A stretch of 64,000 nucleotides of DNA from Streptomyces chartreusis NRRL 3882 (lineage in GTDB: Bacteria > Actinomycetota > Actinomycetes > Streptomycetales > Streptomycetaceae): the NCBI RefSeq assembly GCF_900236475.1, contig NZ_LT963352.1:4753501-4817500 (forward strand), written 5' to 3'. The translations under genes were made by a program, and so were the position numbers. Under the pieces are notes generated by a model that worked only from the letters and a program-made list of their open reading frames with translations, ran no database searches and was not told the origin of the DNA. This document shows, in pieces, positions 41,260-49,287 of the stretch. The stretch's first letter is position 1; each line of letters starts with the position of its first letter.

Positions 41260-42291
41260 GTGGCGTCAAACCGGCCTGCCCCCGCGGCCCCGTCCGCGCT
41301 GGACCAGCGCGACACCGAGACCTTCGGCTACGGCGGTCACCACACCGACGAGGGCCCGTTCCAGGAATGGAACCCCACCGCGGAGTCCATCCGTCCGGTC
41401 CGTGGCCGGCATCGCGTCACCAAGCAGCGCGGCGGCGGACTCGCCCGCAGCTCCACCGTCCTGGGCGTCGGCGTCATAGCCGCCGTGGGCGCGGGCGGCA
41501 TGGCCAGCGCCCAGACCGGCAAGCCGCCGGTGTCGATCTCCGTTCCGGACCTGCCCTCGGTGGGTTCCCTCATCTCGGACGACGACACCCCCGAAGGCTC
41601 CGCCACCCCGCTCAGCAGCCTCGGCTCGGCGGCCGCCGACACCGATCAGGGCACCTCCGGCGCCGGTGAAGCGCTGCGCGCCCGGATCATGGCGCAGGTC
41701 GAGCACCAGCAGGACCAGATCGAGACCAAGGCCGCGCAGGCCGCCGCGGAAGCCGCCGAGAAGGCGGCCGCGGAGGCCGCCGCCAAGGCCGAGAAGGAAG
41801 CCAAGGCCAAGGCCGCCGAAGCCAAGAAGAAGGCCGAGGAGGAGGCCCGGAAGAAGGCCGAGGCCGAGCGGCTCGCCGCCCTCGCCAAGCAGTACACGCT
41901 GCCGACCTCCGCGTACACCATCACCTCGACCTTCGGTCAGGCCGGCGCCTACTGGTCCTCCGGCTACCACACGGGTCTCGACTTCGCCGCCCCCACGGGG
42001 ACGCCGATCAAGGCGGTGCACAGCGGCACCATCACCGAGGCGGGCTGGAACGGCTCGTACGGCTACAAGACGGTTCTGACCCTCGATGACGGCACGGAGA
42101 TCTGGTACGCGCACCAGTCGTCCATCGGCGTCAGCGTCGGCCAGAAGGTCAGCACGGGTGACGTCATCGGCCGCGTGGGCGCGACCGGCAACGTCACCGG
42201 GGCGCATCTGCACCTCGAGGTCCACACCGGTGGGTCCGGCAACGGCATCGACCCGCTGGCGTGGCTGCGGGGCAAGGGCCTGAACGTCTGA
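41260..42291 (+). CDS. Secreted M23 peptidase with coiled-coil stalk
   Basis: 343 residues from GTG 41260, behind AAGGAAAGGAG. The N-terminal 55 residues are cytoplasmic-looking; a hydrophobic stretch follows (STVLGVGVIAAVGAGGMASAQ). About residues 130-210 form an Ala/Lys/Glu coiled coil. The M23 domain has YHTGLDFAAPTGTPI and HLHLEVHTGG, the intact zinc site. It is under a c-di-AMP riboswitch, which ties this peptidoglycan hydrolase to osmotic and growth control. Confidence 0.93.
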   Translation: MASNRPAPAAPSALDQRDTETFGYGGHHTDEGPFQEWNPTAESIRPVRGRHRVTKQRGGGLARSSTVLGVGVIAAVGAGGMASAQTGKPPVSISVPDLPSVGSLISDDDTPEGSATPLSSLGSAAADTDQGTSGAGEALRARIMAQVEHQQDQIETKAAQAAAEAAEKAAAEAAAKAEKEAKAKAAEAKKKAEEEARKKAEAERLAALAKQYTLPTSAYTITSTFGQAGAYWSSGYHTGLDFAAPTGTPIKAVHSGTITEAGWNGSYGYKTVLTLDDGTEIWYAHQSSIGVSVGQKVSTGDVIGRVGATGNVTGAHLHLEVHTGGSGNGIDPLAWLRGKGLNV

Positions 42292-42373
42292 GCGCTCCGG
42301 TGCGTGCCGGGTTTGCGGGGGCTTTGCGTTCGTTGTGGAATGGGCCGTTCCCGTACGGTCGTTGACACGGAAC

Positions 42374-43318
42374 ATGACTTCTCTTCGCAAGCTCGGCTCC
42401 TCCGACCTCGAGGTCTTCCCGCTCGCCTTCGGCGGCAACGTCTTCGGCTGGACCGCCGACGAGGACCGGTCGTTCGCCGTCCTCGACGCGTACACGGCCG
42501 CGGGCGGCAACTTCGTCGACACCGCCGACGTCTACTCGGCCTGGGTCGAGGGCAACCAGGGCGGTGAGTCGGAGACCGTCCTCGGCAAGTGGCTCGCGTC
42601 ACGCGGCAACCGCTCGGACGTCGTCGTCGCCACGAAGGTCAGCCAGCACCCCGAGTTCCGAGGCCTGTCCGCCGCCAACATCAAGGCCGCCGCCGACGCC
42701 TCCCTGCGGCGCCTCGGCACCGACTACATCGACCTCTACTACACCCACTTCGACCAGCCCGACGTGCCGGTGGAGGAGATCATCGGCGCGCTCGACGAAC
42801 TCGTGAAGGCCGGAAAGGTGCGGTACATCGCCGCCTCCAACATCTCCGCGGAGCGGCTGCGGGCCTCCCTGGAGTTCTCCGACCGCGAGGGGCTCGCCCG
42901 GTACGTGGCCCTCCAGCCCGAATACAACCTGGTCTCCCGCGACACCTACGAGGGCGAGCTCCAGGACCTCGCCGAGCGGACCGGCCTGGCGGCTGTGCCG
43001 TACTACGCGCTCGCGTCGGGCTTCCTGACCGGCAAGTACCGGCCCGGTACGACCGTCGACAGCGCGCGGGCGGGCGGTGCCGCCAAGCACCTGGAGACCG
43101 AGCGGGGCCTGCGGGTCCTCGACGCCCTCGACGAGGTCGCAGCGGCCCACGACGTCCCCGTCGCCACGGTCGCCCTCGCCTGGCTCGCGGCCCAGCCGAC
43201 GGTGGCGGCGCCGATCGCCTCCGCGCGGACGGTGGAGCAGCTGCCCGCGCTGACCGGGGTCGGGGAGCTGACGCTGACGGAGGCGGAGCTCGGGCGGCTC
43301 ACGGAGGCTTCGGCCTGA
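42374..43318 (+). CDS. Aldo/keto reductase
   Basis: 314 residues from ATG 42374. AKR barrel with DTADVYSAW (catalytic Tyr), VVVATKVSQHP (Lys), DYIDLYYTHFDQPDVPVEE and the NADPH region PIASARTVEQL. The substrate is unknown. Follows the M23 gene by 82 nt on the same strand. Confidence 0.92.
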   Translation: MTSLRKLGSSDLEVFPLAFGGNVFGWTADEDRSFAVLDAYTAAGGNFVDTADVYSAWVEGNQGGESETVLGKWLASRGNRSDVVVATKVSQHPEFRGLSAANIKAAADASLRRLGTDYIDLYYTHFDQPDVPVEEIIGALDELVKAGKVRYIAASNISAERLRASLEFSDREGLARYVALQPEYNLVSRDTYEGELQDLAERTGLAAVPYYALASGFLTGKYRPGTTVDSARAGGAAKHLETERGLRVLDALDEVAAAHDVPVATVALAWLAAQPTVAAPIASARTVEQLPALTGVGELTLTEAELGRLTEASA

Positions 43319-43346
43319 GCGGTTTCCCCCGGCGCTGAGGCTTCGG

Positions 43347-44714
43347 CTACGACCGGTACGGGTTGTACGCGGGGTACGCCGTCGCCGCAGGTGCCGGACG
43401 GGGTGTCGTCGGATGGACCGTCGTCGGCTGGCCGTACCCGTACGCCCCGTACACCGGCCACGGCGGGGCCGCCACCGGTACCGGAGGGGCCGTGATCCGC
43501 GCGGCGTGCTCCAGCGCGGGGCGAGCCGCCTCCCGGCGTCGCCACAGCTCGTCCAGCAGCTCCCGTTCCCGTGCGACGAAGTCGGCACCGGCGCGGCCGC
43601 GGCGGCCACGGTGCCGCAGGAACGCCAGGGACGTCGCGTACGCCTCGTACCGCGCGACCTCCCGCGCCGCCGCCCGGCCCGCGTGGCGACGGGCGTACTG
43701 GCGGGCGATCCGCCGGGCCCGCATCGAGCCGAGGGCGTACGGCTCGACCGGGGACAGCCACCCGGCTACGGCATAGGCGGGCAGCTCCGCCCGCACGGTC
43801 CTCAGCTCCCGCTGCCGGGTCCAGATCACCAGCCACGTCAGCAGCCCGAAGATGGGCACCATGAACGCCGCGTACACGGCGAAGAACCCGTACTCGCCGA
43901 ACGCGGACGAGCCGTTCCACATCGCGTGCATGCCCATCGCGAGCAGCAGTCCGGAGAGCGGGAAGGCGACGCGGCGGACGTGCTGGCGGTCCGCCGCGAG
44001 CGCGGAGATGCCGAAGCCGATGCCGGTGAGGACGGTGAAGAGCGGGTGCGCGAACGGCGACATGATGATGCGCACGAAGAAGGTCGCCGCCGTGACGGAG
44101 GCGATGCCGGTGCCGCCGGTGAGCTGGTCGGTGCCGAACGCGGTGCCCAGGTAGAGGATGTTCTCCGTGAACGCGAAGCCGGTCGCCGTGACGCCGGCCA
44201 TGACCACTCCGTCGAGGATGCCGGTGAAGTCGCGGCGCCGGAAGAGGAAGACCAGCAAGACGGCCGCCGCCTTGGCGATCTCCTCGACCACCGGCGCTAT
44301 GACGGTCGCGCCGAGCGTGTCCGCGCTGGACGGATCCGCCGTCGCCGTCGCGATCCACCTGGTCGCGAAGCTGTTGGCGACGATCGCTATCAGCGCCGCC
44401 GCGCAGGCCCCCCAGGCGAAGCAGAACAGCAGGTTCCGCCACGGGCCCGGTTCGACCCGGTCCAGCCAGCGGAACGCGGCTATGAGCAGGGGCACCGGGA
44501 GCGTGGCCAGCCCCAGCCCGACCAGGAACCCTTCCGTGCCGGTCTCCTCGCGGACCAGGGCGAGGATCACGAGGCCGGATATCGCGAGGAGCGTCGTCAG
44601 CGCGCCGTAGCGCACCCAGGCGCGCTGCCACCAGTGGGCGTGGCGCAGGGAGCCGGCGGCGGGGCCGCTGGGAGGAACGCTGGGGTACGACATGTGTGGG
44701 GGGCTGATGGCCAC
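43347..44714 (-). CDS. PrsW-family membrane protease
   Basis: 455 residues. About eight hydrophobic segments (residues 35-310) with the PrsW motifs APVVEEIAKAAAV (EExxK), GFAFTENILYLG, and HxxxN in MGMHAMWNGS. A cytosolic Arg/Ala-rich tail ends in a Tyr/Pro-rich segment. GTG 44714 lies 7 nt after TAGGGT with no ribosome site, suggesting a leaderless mRNA; ATG 44693 is the alternative. Relatives perform site-1 cleavage of anti-sigma factors in Bacillus. Confidence 0.9.
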   Translation of the reverse strand: MAISPPHMSYPSVPPSGPAAGSLRHAHWWQRAWVRYGALTTLLAISGLVILALVREETGTEGFLVGLGLATLPVPLLIAAFRWLDRVEPGPWRNLLFCFAWGACAAALIAIVANSFATRWIATATADPSSADTLGATVIAPVVEEIAKAAAVLLVFLFRRRDFTGILDGVVMAGVTATGFAFTENILYLGTAFGTDQLTGGTGIASVTAATFFVRIIMSPFAHPLFTVLTGIGFGISALAADRQHVRRVAFPLSGLLLAMGMHAMWNGSSAFGEYGFFAVYAAFMVPIFGLLTWLVIWTRQRELRTVRAELPAYAVAGWLSPVEPYALGSMRARRIARQYARRHAGRAAAREVARYEAYATSLAFLRHRGRRGRAGADFVARERELLDELWRRREAARPALEHAARITAPPVPVAAPPWPVYGAYGYGQPTTVHPTTPRPAPAATAYPAYNPYRS

Positions 44715-44778
44715 GGCATTGACCCTAACGACGGATGGGCGCTGTCCGCAGGCGGGAGGGATACGGGCGCGGGTGCGG

Positions 44779-45612
44779 TCAGGCGCCGGCGGGGGGTTGG
44801 TCCACGTGCTGTACGCGACGGAAGAGGAGGTCGTTCACGACATGTCCCTTGTCCAGTCCCTGGCCCTCGAAACGGGTCAGGGGACGGAAGTCGGGACGGG
44901 GCGCGAAACCGCCGTCCGCCTGCGTGTTCTCGAAGTCGGGGTGTGCCGTGAGCACGTCGAGCATCTGTTCGGCGTACGGTTCCCAGTCGGTGGCGCAGTG
45001 CACGATCGCGCCGGGCCTGAGGCGGGTGGCGGCGAGAGTCAGGAAGTCGGGCTGGATGAGCCTGCGCTTGTGGTGCCGCTTCTTGGGCCAGGGGTCGGGG
45101 AAGTAGACGCGCAGGCCGTCGAGGGAGTCCGGGGTGAGCATCTCGCGGAGGAGGATGATCGCGTCGCCGTTGCCGACACGGATGTTGGACAGGCCGTTCC
45201 GGTCGGCGAGGTTGAGCAGGTTGCCCTGGCCGGGGGTGTGGACGTCGACGGCGAGGATGTTGGTGGTGGGGTCGGCTGCGGCCATCTGGGCGGTGGCCTC
45301 GCCCATGCCGAAGCCGATCTCCAGGACGACGGGGTTGTCGTTGCCGAACAGGTCGGCCAGGTCGAGGCCCCGGCTGCCGTCGATGTCGAGACCCCACTTG
45401 GGCCACAGCCGTTGCAGCGCGTCCGCCTGGCCCGCTGTGACCCGGCTCCGCCGGGGCTGAAAACTCCGGATCCGCCGCTCGAAGTGCGACCCGGCGGGAT
45501 CGGCCTTCGGCCCATCGGGAAAGCGCGGCTCACCCTTGGCCCGGCTGTGCCGGATGGAGGCACCGGGGGTGGTGGGCTGGGGGGTTTCGGGGGTGTTCAC
45601 GGAGTCAGACAC
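44779..45612 (-). CDS. trmB: tRNA (guanine-N7-)-methyltransferase
   Basis: 277 residues from GTG 45612; the frame is open to 45717. SAM site VVLEIGFGMGEATAQMA and the TrmB signature VYFPDPWPKKRHHKRRL with FLTLAATRLRPGA are clear. It makes m7G46 in tRNAs. The 50-residue N-terminal extension is disordered. TAAAAT lies 10 nt before the start. Confidence 0.95.
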   Translation of the reverse strand: MSDSVNTPETPQPTTPGASIRHSRAKGEPRFPDGPKADPAGSHFERRIRSFQPRRSRVTAGQADALQRLWPKWGLDIDGSRGLDLADLFGNDNPVVLEIGFGMGEATAQMAAADPTTNILAVDVHTPGQGNLLNLADRNGLSNIRVGNGDAIILLREMLTPDSLDGLRVYFPDPWPKKRHHKRRLIQPDFLTLAATRLRPGAIVHCATDWEPYAEQMLDVLTAHPDFENTQADGGFAPRPDFRPLTRFEGQGLDKGHVVNDLLFRRVQHVDQPPAGA

Positions 45613-45684
45613 AGTGAGACCGATTTTACGGCCGTCATGTGTTGGCCGGGTGGCCGCCTGCGCGGTGGCCCGCCGTGTCCGCCT

Positions 45685-45721
45685 GGCTGCGGGCCCACCC
45701 GGCCTCAGCGGCAACACCGAG
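45685..45721. repeat. Dispersed intergenic repeat, copy 1
   Basis: 37 nt beginning GGCTGCGGGCCCACCCGGCC, 32 of 37 identical to 51535-51571. It lies between trmB and lhgO. Confidence 0.6.
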
Positions 45722-45747
45722 CACCTCGAAACCCAGCGGTCAGTCGG

Positions 45748-46956
45748 TCACAGCGCGCTCAGCACCCTGCGCGCCACCTCCCTGCCGATCGGCAAGGACG
45801 CCGTAGCCGCAGGAGACGGCGCGTTCAGCACATGCACCGTGCGAGCGCCCTCGCGGATCAGGAAGTCGTCCACCAGCGTGCCGTCACGCAGTACCGCCTG
45901 TGCCCGGACCCCCGCCGCCGTCGGCACCAGGTCGTCCTCGGACACCCCGGGCAGCAACCTCCGCACGGCCTCCGTGAACGCGCCCTTGGACAACGACCGC
46001 CGCAGCTCCCCCGCCCCGTACCGCCAATGCCGCCGGGCGATCCGCCAGGACCCCGGCCAGGCCAGCGTCGACCCCAGCTCCCGCGCACGGACCGTCCCCC
46101 ACTCGTACCCCTCGCGGGCCAGGGCCGGCACCGCGTTGGGCCCGATGTGGACACCTCCGTCGATCCCGCGGGTGAGATGCACCCCGAGGAAGGGGAACGC
46201 CGGATCGGGAACCGGATACACCAGGCCCCGCACCAGCTCCGGCCGTGCCAGCTCGTAGTACTCCCCGCGGAACGGCACGATCCGGACGTCCGGATCGTCC
46301 CCGGTCAGCCGGGCGATCTCGTCGCTGTACAGGCCCGCGCAGTTCACCAGCACCCGCCCCCGCACGACGTCCCCCGCAGCCGTGAGCACGGCGACTCCCC
46401 GCTCGGGGCGGCGGTCGACCCGCACGACCCGGGTGCCGTAGCGGATCTCCGCGCCCGAGCCGTGGGCCAGCTGGCGGGCGACCGCGACGAAGTCGCAGAT
46501 GCCGGTCGTACCGACGTGTATCGCGGCGAGCCCCCGCACCTCCGGCTCGTACTCCGCGATCTGGGACGCGCCCAGTTCACGGACCGGGATGCCGTTCTCC
46601 CGGCCGCGCTGTACCAGTGCGTGCAGGCGGGGCAGCTCCGCGCGGTCGGTCGCGACGATCAGCTTGCCGGTGACCGCATGCGGGATGCCGTACTCCGCGC
46701 AGAACTTGACCATCTCCGCCGCGCCCCGCACCGCGTAGCGCGCCTTGAGGGAGCCGGGGCGGTAGTAGATACCGCTGTGGATGACGCCGCTGTTGCGGCC
46801 CGTCTGGTGCCGGGCCGGGCCCGGTTCCTTCTCCAGGACCGTGACACGTGTGCCTGGTGCGGCGCGTGTGATCGCGTACGCCGTCGACAGGCCGACGATG
46901 CCCCCGCCGATCACCAGCACGTCACAGTCGTACGCGATCTCCGGAACCCGCGTCAC
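45748..46956 (-). CDS. lhgO: L-2-hydroxyglutarate oxidase
   Basis: 402 residues. GTG 46956 is chosen since GGGAGGTGG lies about 8 nt before it. FAD fold DCDVLVIGGGIVGLSTAYAI, then GRNSGVIHSGIYYRPGSLKA and PFRGEYYEL typical of the LhgO/YgaF group, and IGPNAVPALAREGY. It oxidises L-2-hydroxyglutarate to 2-oxoglutarate, removing a by-product of central metabolism. Confidence 0.92.
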   Translation of the reverse strand: MTRVPEIAYDCDVLVIGGGIVGLSTAYAITRAAPGTRVTVLEKEPGPARHQTGRNSGVIHSGIYYRPGSLKARYAVRGAAEMVKFCAEYGIPHAVTGKLIVATDRAELPRLHALVQRGRENGIPVRELGASQIAEYEPEVRGLAAIHVGTTGICDFVAVARQLAHGSGAEIRYGTRVVRVDRRPERGVAVLTAAGDVVRGRVLVNCAGLYSDEIARLTGDDPDVRIVPFRGEYYELARPELVRGLVYPVPDPAFPFLGVHLTRGIDGGVHIGPNAVPALAREGYEWGTVRARELGSTLAWPGSWRIARRHWRYGAGELRRSLSKGAFTEAVRRLLPGVSEDDLVPTAAGVRAQAVLRDGTLVDDFLIREGARTVHVLNAPSPAATASLPIGREVARRVLSAL

Positions 46957-47036
46957 CTGCACCACCTCCCGCTTCGATAGTGCACTGCGCCACTGACAAT
47001 GCCTCCAAACGCGGGGACGGCAGCATGCCTGCCCGG

Positions 47037-48461
47037 CTACGCCGGAGCCATCAGCAGCGGCCGTGCGCGTTCCCGCAGCTCGACCACCCGTGGCTCGTCG
47101 CCGTACGGCTCCAGCCGGTGGAGAAGATCCTTCACGTACTCCGTCGTACGGGCCGACGAGATGCGCCCGGCGACCTCCACCGCCCGCACTCCCTGCTCGC
47201 ACGCCGCGTCCAGGTTCCCCGACTCCAGCTCGGCCACCGCCGAGACGACCAGGCGCAGGCCGTGCGAGCGGACGAACTCCTCCGTCGGTTTGGAGAGGGC
47301 CTGTTCCGTGAAGCGGCGGACCTGGCGGGGCGCCTTGAGGTCGCGGTAGCACTCGGCCGCGTCGGCGGCGAAGCGGTCGTAGGAGTAGAAGCCGAGCCAG
47401 CTCGGGTCGTTGTCGCCGGGGCGGGCGCGCTCCAGCCAGCTCTCGGCCGCCTTCAGGGCGCCGCCGGCCGCCTGGGCGTCCCCCGCACGCGCGTGTGCCC
47501 GGGCCTCGACGAGGCGGAAGAAGCTCATCGTGCGGGCCGTGGCCAGGCCACGGTTGCGTTCCAGGGCGGCCTGGGCGAGATCCACGCCCTCGTCGCCGAA
47601 GCCGCGGTAGGTGGCCTGCAGGGACATGGAGGCCAGGACGTAGCCCCCGAGGGGGACGTCCGCCGCCGCCCGGGCCAGGCGCAGGGCCTGGATGTAGTAA
47701 CGCTGGGCCGCTTCCTGCTGGCCCGTGTCGAAGGCCATCCAGCCGGCGAGCCGGGTGAGTTCGGCGGAGGCGCCGAAGAGGGCCCGGCCGACCTCGTCGG
47801 AGTAGGAACCGAGCAGGAGCGGAGCCGCCTCCACCCTTAAGCACTCGGGGACCATCGACGAACGCCAGTCGCCGCCGCCGTACTTGGAGTCCCAGCGCCG
47901 GGCGTCCTCGGCGGCCTCCCGCAGCTTCTGCACATCGCTGTGGCCGACTTTGAGCGGTGCGCCGGAGCCCTCGCCGGGGCCCACGTCACGCGCCACCGAA
48001 CTGTCGGCCGGGGTTATCAGCCACCGTGAGGCGGGCGTTGCGTACGCGCTCACCGCGAACGATCCGGCCAGTGACTGCCAGATGCCGCCGGAGCCGGCGC
48101 GGCGGCCCGCGAGGTCGAGGCGGTACAGCTCCGTCGCCGACTTCACCGCCTGTCCGACGTCCCGTGGGAAGGCGAGGCCGACTTCGGGCGCGGGGTCCGC
48201 GTCGGCCAGGCCGATCTCGTGGAGCGGCACCGGGCGGCCGAGCTTCTGGCCGATGGCGGCGGCGATGAGGTGCGGCGCCGCACCCTGCGGCACCATGCCC
48301 TTCGACACCCAGCGCGCCACCGACGTCTTGTCATAGCGAAGCGTCAGTCCTCGCTGAGCGCCAAGATCGTTGACGCGCCGCGCGAGGCCTGCGTTGCTGA
48401 TTCCCGCGAGGGCGAGAACGGCGCCGAGTTTTTCGTTCGGCCCGCGTTGCTCCCTGGACAT
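47037..48461 (-). CDS. NsdA-like differentiation regulator
   Basis: 474 residues from ATG 48461, behind GAGGGGTGG. The N-terminal 100 residues are an HTH-like region (LGAVLALAGISNAGLARRVNDLGAQRGLTLRYDKTSVARWVSKGMVPQ); the rest is TPR-like helical repeats. It resembles the Streptomyces NsdA/'sporulation-associated' family, which represses sporulation and antibiotics; I do not claim it is NsdA itself. Divergent from the asparagine-synthetase-like gene across 826 nt. Confidence 0.85.
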   Translation of the reverse strand: MSREQRGPNEKLGAVLALAGISNAGLARRVNDLGAQRGLTLRYDKTSVARWVSKGMVPQGAAPHLIAAAIGQKLGRPVPLHEIGLADADPAPEVGLAFPRDVGQAVKSATELYRLDLAGRRAGSGGIWQSLAGSFAVSAYATPASRWLITPADSSVARDVGPGEGSGAPLKVGHSDVQKLREAAEDARRWDSKYGGGDWRSSMVPECLRVEAAPLLLGSYSDEVGRALFGASAELTRLAGWMAFDTGQQEAAQRYYIQALRLARAAADVPLGGYVLASMSLQATYRGFGDEGVDLAQAALERNRGLATARTMSFFRLVEARAHARAGDAQAAGGALKAAESWLERARPGDNDPSWLGFYSYDRFAADAAECYRDLKAPRQVRRFTEQALSKPTEEFVRSHGLRLVVSAVAELESGNLDAACEQGVRAVEVAGRISSARTTEYVKDLLHRLEPYGDEPRVVELRERARPLLMAPA

Positions 48462-49287
48462 GCGCCACCCCTCGACACAGACGGCTGCCGGCGCTGGCAT
48501 AACCACGCGGCATTCGTAAACCCAGCGTAGTTCGCCGCATCCCAAGCGTTAAGGGGCATTGTTCCGGTTGGCGGGATTGTGGTCCGTACTGAAGTGCGGT
48601 TCAGATACGCGCTGTTGCGGCGTGCTCCCACTGTGTGGCCGTGCGCCTGTCCGTGCGCTCTTCTCCGGCCACCGCGGGAGCGGTTCCATGGTCATTGCGT
48701 GGGTCGGCCCGCTGTACTGGATCCAGTGGGCTGGGGGACACCGCCGCCTACATCCCCGCGGGCGGCGGAACGGTCCGGGAGGCGTGCTCCGTCTCCCGGA
48801 CTGCGCGATCGCGCGGTGGAACGCAGGGCCTGTACGGAGAGTGTTCGACGCTGCCTGCGTGACACGGATTTGGCCGAAAATCGACCCCGCCGGTCAGGGG
48901 GTATCAGGCCTCCTACCACGGTACTTGAGGGCGCGTCGGGCGTATTCGGGGCGCGTGTCGGGGGCGCATTCGCGCCGCAGTCGTACTGATGACGTGTCGC
49001 TGACGTGTCTTGCCTCCTGGTGGTCCCTCCTGTTCTTGCCTCCTTCGTCGCCACCTCCGCGCCGTCTTCCCTTTCCGTCTTCACTGCCGTCTTCTCCGCC
49101 CGTCTCCTCTTGTGGCATGGGAGTGTTCGGGGCGTTCCGGGGTGTTCGGGGCGGCGTGGGTGGCTCCGCCGGGGCGCGTTCGGCGGAGCGCAAGCGGCGC
49201 GGGCGCACTCTGGAACGCCTCCTTCATGGCAGCATGGTGAACCGGTTCGTGCGGTGCACTGGTTGTCCACAGCCTGTGGAGGCGGCG
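48462..49287. other. Long intergenic region between divergent genes
   Basis: 826 nt. No frame looks convincingly coding. It contains the dyad CTGAA-N5-TTCAG near 48590-48606, and a strongly pyrimidine-biased plus strand at about 49010-49118. A minus-strand frame across that tract is full of AGA/AGG codons and was not accepted. Both genes' promoters must lie here. Confidence 0.5.

Noticed and set aside
48894..49208. Minus-strand frame rich in Glu/Gly/Arg in the long intergenic region
   Set aside because: It uses many AGA/AGG codons and A/T third positions, unlike every real gene here; it is the complement of the pyrimidine tract.
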